A DNA stretch of 64,000 bases, from assembly GCF_003205195.1 (NCBI RefSeq), contig NZ_QJRY01000008.1, positions 150,191 through 214,190 on the forward strand, written 5' to 3'. Shown one piece after another: positions 55,140 to 64,000 of the stretch. Below the pieces are notes generated by a model. That model was not told the origin of the DNA. It did no database searches and worked only from the letters and a program-made list of their open reading frames with translations. Origin of the DNA: Peteryoungia wuzhouensis (GTDB taxonomy: Bacteria; Pseudomonadota; Alphaproteobacteria; Rhizobiales; Rhizobiaceae). Both the position numbers and the translations under genes were made by a program. Each line of letters starts with the position of its first letter. The first letter of the stretch is position 1.

Positions 55140-56213
55140 ATGAGCCAGGCTGGCAAGAACGGGTTGACCTATAGCGATGCAGGGGTCGATATCGACGCGG
55201 GCAACCTGATGGTCGAGAAGATCAAGCCGGCGGTCAAGTCGACCCGGCGTCCCGGCGCGGATGGCGAAATTGGTGGCTTCGGCGGGCTCTTCGACCTAAA
55301 GGCTGCCGGCTTCAAGGATCCGATCCTGGTCGCAGCAAACGACGGCGTCGGCACCAAGCTGAAGATTGCGATCGACGCCAATATCCACGGCACCGTGGGC
55401 ATCGACCTCGTCGCCATGTGCGTCAACGATCTCGTCGTCCAGGGCGCCGAGCCCCTGCTCTTCCTCGACTATTTCGCCACCGGCAAGCTGGACCCGGACC
55501 AGGGTGCGGCGATCGTCCAGGGCATTGCCGCCGGCTGCCGCGAGGCGGGTTGCGCGCTGATCGGCGGCGAGACCGCTGAAATGCCCGGCATGTATTCCAA
55601 GGGCGACTACGACCTCGCGGGCTTTGCCGTCGGTGCTGCCGAGCGTGGCGAGCTGCTGCCGGCGGGCGACATTGCCGAAGGCGACGTGATCCTCGGCCTC
55701 TCCTCCTCCGGCGTGCATTCCAACGGCTTTTCGCTGGTGCGCAAGATCGTCGAACTCTCGGGCCTTGCCTGGGATGCACCGTCGCCCTTCGCCGAGGGAC
55801 AGTCGCTGGGTGCGGCCCTTCTCACCCCGACCCGCATCTATGTGAAGCCGCTTCTGAAGGCGATCAAGGAAACCAAGGCTCTGAAGGCGCTTGCCCACAT
55901 CACCGGCGGCGGTTTCCCGGAAAACATTCCGCGCGTTCTGCCGAAACATCTTGCCGCCGAGATCGACCTCACGTCCTTCCAGGTTCCCGCCGTCTTCTCC
56001 TGGCTCGCCAAGACCGGCGGCGTTGCCCAGAACGAAATGCTGCGCACCTTCAACTGCGGCATCGGCATGGTCGTCGTCGTCTCCGCCGACAAGGTGGATG
56101 AGGTGACCAAGGTGCTGGAAGCCGAAGGTGAGACCGTCGCCCGCCTCGGTCGCATGATCGCCCGCGAAGAGGGTGCCCATGGCGTGACCTACAAGGGTGC
56201 GCTCGCCCTATGA
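55140..56213 (+). CDS. purM: Phosphoribosylaminoimidazole synthetase (AIR synthetase)
   Basis: PurM closes the imidazole ring of AIR from FGAM with ATP. The 357-residue protein contains [34 protein letters not shown] (nucleotide-binding Gly-rich loop), [30 protein letters not shown] and the C-terminal [19 protein letters not shown] 55140 has GGAGGC at the correct distance. It overlaps purN by four bases (ATGA), the standard purMN operon, divergent from the AI-2E permease. Confidence 0.97.
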   Translation: MSQAGKNGLTYSDAGVDIDAGNLMVEKIKPAVKSTRRPGADGEIGGFGGLFDLKAAGFKDPILVAANDGVGTKLKIAIDANIHGTVGIDLVAMCVNDLVVQGAEPLLFLDYFATGKLDPDQGAAIVQGIAAGCREAGCALIGGETAEMPGMYSKGDYDLAGFAVGAAERGELLPAGDIAEGDVILGLSSSGVHSNGFSLVRKIVELSGLAWDAPSPFAEGQSLGAALLTPTRIYVKPLLKAIKETKALKALAHITGGGFPENIPRVLPKHLAAEIDLTSFQVPAVFSWLAKTGGVAQNEMLRTFNCGIGMVVVVSADKVDEVTKVLEAEGETVARLGRMIAREEGAHGVTYKGALAL

Positions 56214-56866
56214 GCGGAGGTCGCAAACGCGTCGTTGCCTTCATTTCCGGCGGCGGCTCGAACATGCTGGCGCTGGCGAAAGCCTGTGAAGCCGGCGAAT
56301 ACCCGGCCGAGATCGTCGCCGTGTTCTCCGACAAGCCGGAAGCCGGCGGGCTTGCCAAGGCGCAAGCGCTCGGCCTTCCGACACGCGTGTTCGAGCGCAA
56401 GGCCTATGGCTCCAAGGCCGAGCATGAGGCGGCTATCCTTGCCGCGCTCGCCGAGATCGGGCCGGATCTCACCTGCCTCGCCGGTTATATGCGCCTGCTC
56501 TCAGGCGAATTCATCCGCGCCTATGAGGGCCGAATTCTCAACATCCACCCTTCCCTCCTGCCCCTTTTCCCGGGTCTTCACACCCATCAGCGTGCGCTTG
56601 ATGCCGGCATGAAGGTCGCGGGCTGCACCGTGCACTTCGTGACCGAAGGCATGGACGAGGGTCCTGTGATCGCGCAATCCGTGGTGCCTGTGCTGATCGA
56701 CGACACAGCAGAGACGCTTGCGGCACGGGTGCTCACCGTCGAGCACAAGACCTATGCGGCAGCGTTGAAACTGGTCGCTTCAGGCAATGTTTCCATGCGC
56801 GCCGATGGCACAGTCGAGCGGCTCGGCTCTGAAACGGATGCATCGGCGACGCTGATCAGCGCCTGA
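56210..56866 (+). CDS. purN: Phosphoribosylglycinamide formyltransferase PurN
   Basis: PurN formylates GAR with 10-formyl-tetrahydrofolate, the third step of purine synthesis. The 218-residue protein has [13 protein letters not shown] for phosphate binding, the catalytic Asn/His segment [16 protein letters not shown], and the Asp in [15 protein letters not shown]. It overlaps the purM stop. A short non-homologous C-terminal tail ([13 protein letters not shown]) follows the usual end of the fold. Confidence 0.96.
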   Translation: MSGGRKRVVAFISGGGSNMLALAKACEAGEYPAEIVAVFSDKPEAGGLAKAQALGLPTRVFERKAYGSKAEHEAAILAALAEIGPDLTCLAGYMRLLSGEFIRAYEGRILNIHPSLLPLFPGLHTHQRALDAGMKVAGCTVHFVTEGMDEGPVIAQSVVPVLIDDTAETLAARVLTVEHKTYAAALKLVASGNVSMRADGTVERLGSETDASATLISA

Positions 56867-56911
56867 GACGCAGGCAAATTCGTCTCCTCGAGGCCAACCG
56901 CTAGCATTCTC

Positions 56912-56919
56912 TTAACCAT
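56912..56919 (+). promoter_or_regulatory. TTAACCAT motif upstream of the omptin gene
   Basis: An exact TTAACCAT octamer lies 42 bases before the chosen omptin start. The same octamer, as I recall, is a CtrA half-site in rhizobia. It is weak on its own, and AT-rich flanks make chance likelier. Confidence 0.35.
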
Positions 56920-56961
56920 AAATATGCAACCTTGACTTACTTCAGCGTCATGGTTGGTCTC

Positions 56962-57903
56962 ATGCTTATCTCAAAGAAATTTTTCAGCCTCTCTCTCGGC
57001 GGAATTCTGATTTCCGCAGTGCCCCTGTCCGCCCAGGATGGTTTCGTCTCCGGCGGATCTGGCGATATCACCTATTTCGCCGGTGTCGGCATCGCCAACA
57101 TCAAAGCCGGCGAATATGTCTATGATGGCGACCACAAACTCAGCCAGCTCGACTGGGAAAGCAAGGGCGTCAAGACCGGCACAATTGGCGCTCAGATGGA
57201 GCTTGGCGACAACTGGCGGATCAAGGGGCAGATCGATGTCGGGCTTGGCGGCGACGGACACATGGAGGACCGTGACTGGGTCGTTCCGAGCTATTCGGGC
57301 TGGACGGATCAGTCTATCCACCCCGACACCAAGCTGGATCGCTACATCAACCTGCTGATCGAAGCCGACCGGGCGGTGATCGACACCGGGACGACCCGCG
57401 TCGGACTGGGCGGCGGCTTCGGCTATGCCAATGTCAAATGGACTTCGCGGGGCGGCAGCTACATCTATTCCAACGTGACGCTCCACGACACTGTTGGCAA
57501 TTTTACCGACGGTGAAAAAGGCATCACCTACGAACAGCGCATTCCGACCCTTTTCCTCAGCGCCAATGCCGAACAGCAGATCGGAAAGTTCAAGCTGTCC
57601 GGCACCGTTCGCGGCGGCGGAAGCTTCGACTACAAGGATGTCGACGATCACTGGATGCGGGATCTTCGTTTCAAGGAAGAGATGGGCTTCGCACCAATGC
57701 TGGGCGCAGCAATCAGCGCTGACTATCAGTTCCTGCCATCCGCAGCGATTTATGTTGCCGGCGATTTCCAGAAAATCTTCAATACCCGCGGTGACATGGA
57801 CCAGCGCAACACCGTTACCGGTGCAACGTCCAGCTTCGATGATTCCGCATCCGCATCCTATCAGTCGCTGACGATATCGACCGGCGTCAAAGGCACATTC
57901 TAG
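56962..57903 (+). CDS. Omptin-family outer membrane protease
   Basis: A 313-residue omptin-type aspartyl protease, a ten-stranded outer-membrane barrel that cleaves surface peptides. Catalytic pairs are intact: MEDRDW (Asp103, Asp105) and Asp228-Asp-His230 in VDDHWMRD, matching OmpT Asp83/Asp85 and Asp210/His212. The signature SGWTDQSIHPDTKL is also clear. A signal peptide (MLISKKFFSLSLGGILISAV) precedes the barrel and the chain ends in Phe, as barrels do. The start is uncertain (ATG 56950 or 56962; no strong ribosome site). It is alone and convergent with the NUDIX gene by four bases. Confidence 0.9.
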   Translation: MLISKKFFSLSLGGILISAVPLSAQDGFVSGGSGDITYFAGVGIANIKAGEYVYDGDHKLSQLDWESKGVKTGTIGAQMELGDNWRIKGQIDVGLGGDGHMEDRDWVVPSYSGWTDQSIHPDTKLDRYINLLIEADRAVIDTGTTRVGLGGGFGYANVKWTSRGGSYIYSNVTLHDTVGNFTDGEKGITYEQRIPTLFLSANAEQQIGKFKLSGTVRGGGSFDYKDVDDHWMRDLRFKEEMGFAPMLGAAISADYQFLPSAAIYVAGDFQKIFNTRGDMDQRNTVTGATSSFDDSASASYQSLTISTGVKGTF

Positions 57904-58499
57904 GCGCTCTTGCCGCTCCCCCTGAGCGCCGCCCATTGCAGCAGCATGATCGTCTTCGCGTCGACGATCTCGCCGGCCTCGACCATGTCGAGCGCTTCGG
58001 CGAAAGCAAGCTCGATCACTTCGAGATCTTCCTGCTCGTCCAGCAGGCCGCCGCCTTCGGCGACACGGTCACTGTCCGTCACTGCGGCGTAGAACCCATG
58101 GAGCTTTTCGGTGACAGACCCCGGAGACATATAAGCAGCGAACGCGGGTGTCGCCTTGGCGATCTTGTAGCCGGTTTCCTCAAGCGCCTCCCGCAAAGCC
58201 GCCTGCATCGCCGTCTCGCCTTCATCGATGAAGCCGGCCGGCACTTCGAGCAGATAGGCATGGTCGCCGCTCAGATGGGCGGCAATCCGCAGCTGGCGCA
58301 CCAGGGTCACCGTGTCGCGCTCGACATTGTGCAGGAGTATGGCCGAGGCATTGCGGCGCTCGAAGACTTCCCAGGAAAGGCGATGCGGCGCCCTACCCTC
58401 GCGGAAGAAATCGAAGGTGATGCCACGCAGGTGGCTCCAACCCTTCCATAGCGTCTTGTCTTCCAGGATGGCGATCCGGGCCTTGTCAAATATGCTCAT
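57900..58499 (-). CDS. NUDIX hydrolase, ADP-ribose/GDP-sugar pyrophosphatase type
   Basis: A 199-residue NUDIX enzyme. The NUDIX box GFIDEGETAMQAALREALEETGY (here in part; residues 107-129) is complete, with the Glu residues that bind Mg. A Pro 15 residues after the box (the MSPGSVTEK region) fits the ADP-ribose pyrophosphatase/NudK group, whose N-terminal half supplies strands such as EVFERRNASAILLHN. It begins two bases after the molybdopterin enzyme's stop region on the same strand side and overlaps the omptin stop by four bases. Confidence 0.87.
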   Translation of the reverse strand: MSIFDKARIAILEDKTLWKGWSHLRGITFDFFREGRAPHRLSWEVFERRNASAILLHNVERDTVTLVRQLRIAAHLSGDHAYLLEVPAGFIDEGETAMQAALREALEETGYKIAKATPAFAAYMSPGSVTEKLHGFYAAVTDSDRVAEGGGLLDEQEDLEVIELAFAEALDMVEAGEIVDAKTIMLLQWAALRGSGKSA

Positions 58500-58501
58500 A
58501 T

Positions 58502-60616
58502 TTATGCTTTTCTCATCCAGACCTTGTTGTCGTGGAAAGCGGCACCGCCATGGGGGGCTGCGGGATCGCCGCCGGTCAGGACATTGATGCCTTCACCGTC
58601 GAGATGGGCCTTGTTCGGCCAAAGGCCTTCCGCCACCAGCACGCCCGATTTCACGGCCTCGGTGATCTTGGCGTGGATGCGCAAATCCCCTCTGACATTG
58701 CCCAGGCGAACGACATCGCCATCCATGACGCCAAGTGCTGCGGCGTCGGTCGGATTGACCATGACCTCAGGACGGCCTTCCTTGTCGCGCGAGGTTTTCG
58801 TCTCGGCGAAGGTGGAGTTCAGGAAGTTGCGCGCCGGAGACGTGGCGAGCCGGAAGGGATGTTCAGCATCGGCCACTTCGATCAGGTCCACCTGGTCGGG
58901 GTAGACGGGCAGCGACTTGACGGGACCGAGCGAACCGAGTTTTGCCGGCGGCTTGTTCGGGGCTGGCGTATTTTCCCAGTCCGGCTTGAAGCGGAACTTG
59001 CCGTCCAGATGGGCAAAGCCGTTCAGATAATGTGCTTCATCGAAAGCCGGCTGGCAATCGAGCCACTTGTCTTCGATCAGCGTGTCGAAATCCGGCTTGC
59101 CGCTGACATAGAGCATGCGCTCGATATGCTCGCGCTCCGTCTTGCCGAAACCGGGGCGATCGGCAACGCCGAGGCGTTTGGCCAATTCCTCGATGACGAA
59201 GAGATTGGTGCGCACCATGGTCGGCGCGTCGACGAGCTTGGGTCCGAGCAGGATATGGCTCTGGCCGCCGCCGCGATAGATGTCGTCGTGTTCGACGAAC
59301 ATGGTGGCGGGGAGCACGATATCGGCCAGTTCCGCGGTTTCGGTCATGAACTGCTCGTGCACGGCGACGAAGAGGCCATCGCGCAAGAAGCCCTGCTTCA
59401 CCAGCCGCTGTTCGGGCGCGACATTCACCGGGTTGGTGTTCTGGATGAGCATCGCAGTGACCGGGCCGCCATAGCGTAATGCTTCGGTATCGCCGGTCAG
59501 CACGCGGCCGATCTGCGACTGGTCGAGCATGCGGATGTCTGGATCGACCATGGCCGTGCCCATCAGCTCAGCCTTGTTCAGCTGGAAGATGTCGCTGTTC
59601 GAGTGGAAGGCGCCACCACCCTCGTATTGCCAGGCGCCGAGCACGGTTGCGAGCGACAGAGCCGCATGCATGGAGACCGCACCATTGCGGCTGCGGGTGA
59701 AGCCGTAACCGAGGCGGAAGAAACTCTTTTTCGTCTGGCCGACGAGGCGGGCGAAGGCTTCGATCTCCTCGACGGAAAGGCCGGTGATATCAGAGGCCCA
59801 TTCCGGCGTCTTGTCCTTCAAATGCGCTTCCAGCCCTGCCGGATCATCGGCGAATTTCGCCATATAGGCACGGTCCGCATAACCGTCACGGAAGGCGATA
59901 TGCATGGCGGCGCAGGCAAGCGCTGCATCGGTGCCGGGCTTCAGGATGAGGGCCATGTCGGCCTGCTTCATCGTCGGATTGTCATAGATGTCGACAACGA
60001 CGATCTTGGCGCCACGGTCTTTGCGCGCCTTGATCGCATGGGTCATGACGTTGACCTGGGTCGCGACCGCATTGGTGCCCCAGATGACAACGCAATCGGA
60101 GACGGCCATCTCACGCGGGTCGGGACCGCGCAGCGTGCCGGTGCCCATGACATAGCCGGTCCAGGCCATGTTGGTGCAGATCGTGCCGAAGAAGCCGGAA
60201 TATTTCTTGGCATGGCGCAGGCGCTCGATCGAATCGCGCTGCACGAGGCCCATGGTGCCGGCGTAGAAGTAAGGCCAGACGGCCTCGGAGCCGTGGCGCT
60301 GCTCGGCCTTGACGAAGGCATCGGCGATCTCGTCGAGGGCCGCTTCCCAGGTAACATCCTGCCACTGGCCGGCGCCCTTCGCCCCTGCCCTGCGCACCGG
60401 CTTCATCAGGCGATCGGGATGATAGAGCCGCTCGGCATAACGCGCGACCTTGGCGCAGATCACGCCGGCCGTGTAGGTGTTCTCGGTCGCCCCACGCATG
60501 CGGCCGATGCGGCCGTCCTCCGTCAGTTCGACGTCAAGCGCGCAGGTGGATGGACAGTCATGCGGACAGGCCGTATGACCGAGCGACCGGTTTCGGATGG
60601 GGCTCTGAATGTTCAT
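58502..60616 (-). CDS. Molybdopterin-dependent oxidoreductase with N-terminal 4Fe-4S site
   Basis: A 704-residue member of the DMSO-reductase superfamily. The N-terminus has a [4Fe-4S] motif, TACPHDCPSTCALDVE...GVICAKV. The Mo-bisMGD domains follow: SGFFGTICTNMAWTGYV near residue 135, VVIWGTNAVATQVN, QNTNPVNVAPEQ, and the C-terminal MGD-binding domain (SPARNFLNSTFAET to the end). No Tat signal is seen, so it acts in the cytoplasm. ATG 60616 was chosen; ATG 60634 is also open. Alone next to a NUDIX gene; substrate unknown (formate dehydrogenase-like or sulfoxide-type). Confidence 0.9.
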   Translation of the reverse strand: MNIQSPIRNRSLGHTACPHDCPSTCALDVELTEDGRIGRMRGATENTYTAGVICAKVARYAERLYHPDRLMKPVRRAGAKGAGQWQDVTWEAALDEIADAFVKAEQRHGSEAVWPYFYAGTMGLVQRDSIERLRHAKKYSGFFGTICTNMAWTGYVMGTGTLRGPDPREMAVSDCVVIWGTNAVATQVNVMTHAIKARKDRGAKIVVVDIYDNPTMKQADMALILKPGTDAALACAAMHIAFRDGYADRAYMAKFADDPAGLEAHLKDKTPEWASDITGLSVEEIEAFARLVGQTKKSFFRLGYGFTRSRNGAVSMHAALSLATVLGAWQYEGGGAFHSNSDIFQLNKAELMGTAMVDPDIRMLDQSQIGRVLTGDTEALRYGGPVTAMLIQNTNPVNVAPEQRLVKQGFLRDGLFVAVHEQFMTETAELADIVLPATMFVEHDDIYRGGGQSHILLGPKLVDAPTMVRTNLFVIEELAKRLGVADRPGFGKTEREHIERMLYVSGKPDFDTLIEDKWLDCQPAFDEAHYLNGFAHLDGKFRFKPDWENTPAPNKPPAKLGSLGPVKSLPVYPDQVDLIEVADAEHPFRLATSPARNFLNSTFAETKTSRDKEGRPEVMVNPTDAAALGVMDGDVVRLGNVRGDLRIHAKITEAVKSGVLVAEGLWPNKAHLDGEGINVLTGGDPAAPHGGAAFHDNKVWMRKA

Positions 60617-60691
60617 GGGCCGGTTATAGGCCATGGCCGGAATGCTCAAAAGCCCCATTCGAACAAATCATCGCTCCCATCGGAACCGTCA

Positions 60692-61555
60692 ATGAATTAT
60701 CGCCATATCTATCACGCGGGCAATTTCGCCGATGTCTTGAAGCATCTCGTGCTGTCGCGGCTGATTGTCTATCTGCAGCAGAAGGACAAGGCGTTTCGCG
60801 TGCTCGACACCCACGCCGGGATTGGGCTCTACGATCTCTCCTCCGAAGAGGCGCAGAAGACCGGCGAATGGCTTGAAGGCATCGGCAAGGTGATCGATGC
60901 CGAGCTGCCGGAGAAGGTGGCTGAGATCATGGCGCCCTATCTCGACGTGGTGAAAGCGCTCAATCCGGGCCGTGAGACCGGCGGCCCGCTGCAGAAATAT
61001 CCGGGATCGCCGAAACTCGCCCGCGACCTTTTCCGCCCGCAGGATCGGCTCTCGGCGATGGAACTGCATCCGGAGGACTCGCGCGTGCTTTCCCGCCTGT
61101 TCGAAGGCGATTTCCAGGTGCGCGTGACCGAGCTCGATGGCTGGCTGACGCTCAATGCGCATCTGCCGCCGAAGGAGAAGCGCGGCATCGTTCTGGTCGA
61201 TCCGCCCTTCGAGGAAGAGGGCGAATACGAGCGGCTGGTGGACGGTCTCGCCAAGGCGCATCGCCGCTTTGCCAATGGCGTCTATTGCCTCTGGTATCCG
61301 ATCAAGAAGGGCGCGCCGATCAAGGAATTCCACGAGGCCCTGCAGGCGCTTGAAATCCCCAAGATGCTGTGCGCCGAACTGCATGTGAAGAGCGACCGCG
61401 ACCAGACAGGCCTGTCCGGCACCGGCCTCGTGATCGTCAACCCGCCCTTCACGCTGAAGGACGAGATGCATCTGGCACTTCCCGAACTCAAGAGGCTGAT
61501 GGCGCAGGATCGTTACGCCTCGCATCGCTGCTTCTGGCTGCGCGGCGAAGAGTGA
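60692..61555 (+). CDS. rlmJ: 23S rRNA A2030 N6-methyltransferase RlmJ
   Basis: RlmJ methylates adenine 2030 of 23S rRNA. The 287-residue protein begins MNYRHIYHAGNFADVLKHLV, the family signature, and contains RVLDTHAGIGLYDL (SAM motif I) and LVDPPFEEEGEYERL (catalytic DPPF). A long helical insert (about 45-105) that caps the active site is present. It is divergent from the molybdopterin enzyme across 75 bases, and convergent with the LPG-synthase-like gene. Confidence 0.95.
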   Translation: MNYRHIYHAGNFADVLKHLVLSRLIVYLQQKDKAFRVLDTHAGIGLYDLSSEEAQKTGEWLEGIGKVIDAELPEKVAEIMAPYLDVVKALNPGRETGGPLQKYPGSPKLARDLFRPQDRLSAMELHPEDSRVLSRLFEGDFQVRVTELDGWLTLNAHLPPKEKRGIVLVDPPFEEEGEYERLVDGLAKAHRRFANGVYCLWYPIKKGAPIKEFHEALQALEIPKMLCAELHVKSDRDQTGLSGTGLVIVNPPFTLKDEMHLALPELKRLMAQDRYASHRCFWLRGEE

Positions 61556-61584
61556 CGCCACACCGCCACCGACGGAGGCGGTCC

Positions 61585-62526
61585 TCAGGCTGCTGGCGGA
61601 TCCGCCTGTGACAGCTGGGACCGCTCGAACAGCAGGATCACCACCAGTGCCAGCGCGAAGGGTATGATCAGGTAAAAGAGGCGGAACACCAGGAGTGCGG
61701 CGATAACATCAGCCGGATCGACGTCCGGCATGCTCGTGACGAAGAGCAGTTCCAGGACCCCCAGCCCACCCGGAGCATGGGAAATTAGCGCTGCGGAGAA
61801 TGACACCAGGAAGATGCCGAGCACCACCAGGAAGCCCGGATTGCCGACATCCGGCAGGGCGAAATAAATGATGCCGGCGGCGCCGATCAGCTCCAGTGGC
61901 CCGATGATCAGTTGCTGGATCACCAGAACGGGCCGAGGATAAGCGAGCACGAAGGAACGGATCCTCAGCGGCCGCAGCCGCAACAGGCTTCCGAGTGCGT
62001 AGAGACCGACCAGCGCCAGAAGCACCACGCCCGTCGTCCTCGACGCTGCCACCGGCAGGACATCGACAAAACGTTCGGTGATGTCGGGCTGCAGGACTAG
62101 CACCATCCCCATCAGGAAGACCGTGCCGAGCATGAATGTGAACGAGCAGATCGCGACGAGACTGCCGACCTCCGCACCGGTCAAGCCGCGCGAGGAATAG
62201 GCGCGGTAGCGCACCACGGCGCCCGAAAACACCGAAGCCCCGACATTGTGGGAGAGCGCATAGGCGGTAAACGAGGTGACGGTGATAAACAGCCAGCTGA
62301 CGGACCGGCCAATATTTTGCAGCGCAATCCGGTCGTAACCGGCAAGGGCGGCATAGGCGAGCAACGTGGACAGCACGGCCAGCAGCCAACTGATGGGACC
62401 GATCCGCGACAGGCTGTCGCCGATCTCGTCAAAGGAAAGCCCGCGCACTTCGCCGAGCAACAACCAAATGGAAAATGCAATCGTGGTCAGACCGACGAGC
62501 GGCCAGATAAGTCTTTTCAATTTCAT
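61585..62526 (-). CDS. LPG-synthase-like integral membrane protein (UPF0104/AglD type)
   Basis: A 313-residue membrane protein with about eight helices, of the flippase-like domain family that forms the transmembrane part of lysylphosphatidylglycerol synthase (MprF). Family segments: SHNVGASVFSGAVVRYRAYSSRGLT (residues 90-115 in part), LISHAPGGLGVLELLF near 250 and a final VFRLFYLIIPFALALVVILL. The soluble aminoacyltransferase domain is absent, so it is not a full LPG synthase. ATG 62526 (MKLKRLIWPL) is preferred; an ATG 69 bases upstream adds a basic tail. Confidence 0.83.
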   Translation of the reverse strand: MKLKRLIWPLVGLTTIAFSIWLLLGEVRGLSFDEIGDSLSRIGPISWLLAVLSTLLAYAALAGYDRIALQNIGRSVSWLFITVTSFTAYALSHNVGASVFSGAVVRYRAYSSRGLTGAEVGSLVAICSFTFMLGTVFLMGMVLVLQPDITERFVDVLPVAASRTTGVVLLALVGLYALGSLLRLRPLRIRSFVLAYPRPVLVIQQLIIGPLELIGAAGIIYFALPDVGNPGFLVVLGIFLVSFSAALISHAPGGLGVLELLFVTSMPDVDPADVIAALLVFRLFYLIIPFALALVVILLFERSQLSQADPPAA

Positions 62527-62767
62527 AGCGCCATATCCCGGTCGCTTCCCCTCCCGTTTCCGATGCGCGCGGCGCATCACCGTGTCGACCGACATAGGAT
62601 GCCGGATAGGCGTTAACCCGTCTTGACTGCCCGACAGGATTATCGCCAGTGTGAGCCTTAAGCGATGCTCAAGGAAGCGATGATGATCAAATTCGCGTCA
62701 AGACGATCCGGTTCCATGTCGCGGTCGGCACCTCTGCCAATCCGGCGACCGAGATTTCGCGCCTGAG

Positions 62768-63523
62768 ATGGGGAGGCTGGCTCCTCTCTTCGCGGTTCTG
62801 GTCCCGCTCGCCATAGCGATCGGCGCCTGGTTCATGGACGGACAAGGTTCGCTGTCGCGCGGACTTGAGGCTGGCACGCCGAGCGGCAGCACGGATGAGC
62901 CGGTGACGCCGGCCACCAAGCCGGCCATCCAGGCTTCCCGCCCTATGGCAGGCAAGGGATTCGACTTTTACGTTCTCTCCCTTTCCTGGTCGCCGACCTA
63001 TTGCGACAGCGATGCCGGTCGCAACAACCGTGCGCAATGCGGCACCGGGAAACGTTTCGGCTGGGTCGTGCACGGCCTCTGGCCGCAGTACGAACGCGGC
63101 TATCCGCAGGACTGCGAGAGCGCCGAAGGCAGCCGTGTGCCGGATGCGATGGCGCGCGGGATTATCGACATCATGCCCGGCATCGGCCTGATCGGCCACC
63201 AATGGCGCAAGCATGGCAGCTGCTCGGGGCTTCCCATGGCGGACTATTTTGCGCTGGTCCGCCAGGTGCATGACAAGATCCTGATACCGCCGCAGTTTTC
63301 ATCGGTTCGCGAACCGCTACAGACGTCTCCTGCGACGATCGAGCAGGCATTTATCCGCAGCAATCCCGGACTGACCCGCTCGGCAGTGGCGGTGACCTGT
63401 GATAGTCAGAGAGTCGATGAAGTGCGGATCTGCCTCGACACGTCGCTGGCGTTCCGCACCTGCTCCGAGATGGACCAACGATCGTGCAAGCGATCCGATC
63501 TCGTCCTCCCGCCCCAGCCCTGA
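62768..63523 (+). CDS. Ribonuclease T2 family protein
   Basis: A 251-residue exported RNase T2, which cuts RNA through 2',3'-cyclic phosphates. An N-terminal membrane or signal segment (residues 4-22) is followed by a linker, then the catalytic domain with CAS I HGLWPQY (His102) and CAS II HQWRKHGSC (His144, Lys148, His149). Classical enzymes read HEW in CAS II, so Gln replaces the usual Glu; catalysis might be reduced. Several cysteines (YCDSD, QCGTG, DCES, SCSG, CDS) could form disulfides, fitting a periplasmic place. Start has a weak ribosome site. Confidence 0.87.
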   Translation: MGRLAPLFAVLVPLAIAIGAWFMDGQGSLSRGLEAGTPSGSTDEPVTPATKPAIQASRPMAGKGFDFYVLSLSWSPTYCDSDAGRNNRAQCGTGKRFGWVVHGLWPQYERGYPQDCESAEGSRVPDAMARGIIDIMPGIGLIGHQWRKHGSCSGLPMADYFALVRQVHDKILIPPQFSSVREPLQTSPATIEQAFIRSNPGLTRSAVAVTCDSQRVDEVRICLDTSLAFRTCSEMDQRSCKRSDLVLPPQP

Positions 63524-63551
63524 CCCGCAACAAGAGCCACAGGAAACCGTC

Positions 63552-64000
63552 ATGAAGCTGCTCTTCGCGCCCGCCTCGCCCTATTCCTCCAAGGTCCGCA
63601 TGGCTGCCCGCTATCTCGGCATCGCACTCGAAGACGTGAGGGTGAACACGGCGGACAATCCAGCCGAACTCATCGACAACAATCCGCTCGGCAAGATCCC
63701 GACTTTGATCACCGACAAGGGTGACGCGGTCTTCGACAGCCGTGCCATCATGCATTTCCTGCACCGGTCCGCCGACAAGCGGCTTTATCCCAAGGACAAG
63801 GAGAAGCGGACGGAGGCTGAAGTGCTGGAGGCGCTCTGCGACGGGATCAGTGACTGCCTGCTCGCCATCGTCTATGAGCGGCGCTATCGGCCGCCGGAAC
63901 TGGTGAGCCAGGACGTGATCGACCGGCAATGGGCCAAGATCAACCGGAGCCTTGACCATCTGGACAAGAGCCTGCCGAAGACCGGCAAGAAACTGCATGG
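63552..64000 (+). CDS. Glutathione S-transferase family protein (partial)
   Basis: The first 149 residues of a glutathione S-transferase; the gene runs off the right edge. The thioredoxin-like N-terminal domain shows LLFAPASPYSSKVRMAARYLG with a Ser at the usual catalytic place, NPLGKIPTLITDKG with cis-Pro, and DSRAIMHFLHR for glutathione binding. The helical domain begins with KEKRTEAEVLEALCDGISD. AGGAAA precedes the ATG at 63552. It follows RNase T2 by 28 bases and may be cotranscribed. Confidence 0.88.
   Translation, partial: MKLLFAPASPYSSKVRMAARYLGIALEDVRVNTADNPAELIDNNPLGKIPTLITDKGDAVFDSRAIMHFLHRSADKRLYPKDKEKRTEAEVLEALCDGISDCLLAIVYERRYRPPELVSQDVIDRQWAKINRSLDHLDKSLPKTGKKLH

Noticed and set aside
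1..64000. tRNA genes, rRNA genes, CRISPR arrays, insertion sequences, prophage or integrase genes
   Set aside because: Intergenic regions were read on both strands; no tRNA-like CCA/T-loop patterns, no regular short repeats, and no transposase or integrase frames were found. A covariance-model search (tRNAscan, Infernal) would be decisive for RNA genes.

Overview
This 64 kb window is chromosomal DNA from an alphaproteobacterium, almost certainly a member of the Rhizobiaceae (Agrobacterium/Rhizobium group). The reasons are the GC-rich coding style, the PlsX-DUF177-CBP3//BamE block, the MarR regulator LdtR next to its L,D-transpeptidase LdtP, DUF6163 beside hemB, the Mg-type HemB, HdaA, the purMN/AI-2E permease/hdaA/ppk/ppx block and matches to CtrA cell-cycle sites. 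No rRNA, tRNA, CRISPR array, transposase or integrase was found. Most of the window is ordinary core genome.

Layout. 1-6.2 kb: plsX (cut by the window edge), DUF177, cytochrome bc1 chaperone, divergent bamE, K+-independent proton pyrophosphatase, an MFS carrier. 6.2-10.9 kb: nusB, ribH, a small secreted protein, a 25-residue membrane peptide gene, ribD, nrdR, glyA; ribE is missing from the gap where it often sits. 11-14.4 kb: an uncharacterised four-gene operon led by an FAD-dependent oxidase. 14.4-19.8 kb: ldtP, ldtR, DUF6163, hemB, RDD protein, bpt. 19.8-24.4 kb: a PhcB/EF-type methyltransferase divergent from a GGDEF-EAL protein across an exact CtrA box, then a cyclic-nucleotide-binding/CPBP protease fusion. 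24.4-32.3 kb: parC, a secreted protein, an HBM-type chemoreceptor, aspS.

32.3-36.3 kb is the one clear accessory island. It holds a lone, GC-poor 626-residue protein ending in the RNxxxHG motif of DUF4209 (HEPN-like), a broken tetR 3' fragment, and a MazE/MazF-type toxin-antitoxin pair bracketed by imperfect inverted repeats. An intact tetR follows, facing two membrane-protein genes across two matching palindromic operators.

37.7-49 kb carries an MFS carrier, a Tat-exported multicopper oxidase with a metallo-beta-lactamase-fold partner, a tightly packed rnd-GNAT-Rsm22-DUF2891-aconitase X operon, an exported phytase-like esterase and a ClbS/DfsB-type protein. 49-57 kb is the polyphosphate pair ppx/ppk, hdaA, an AI-2E family permease and divergent purMN. 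57-64 kb holds an omptin-family outer-membrane protease, a NUDIX hydrolase, a molybdopterin oxidoreductase, rlmJ, an LPG-synthase-like membrane protein, RNase T2 and a partial glutathione S-transferase.

Best candidates for something new are the DUF4209/TA island, the methyltransferase//GGDEF-EAL divergon with its CtrA box, and the cNMP-CPBP fusion. All functions are read from sequence motifs and gene context; no database search was possible.
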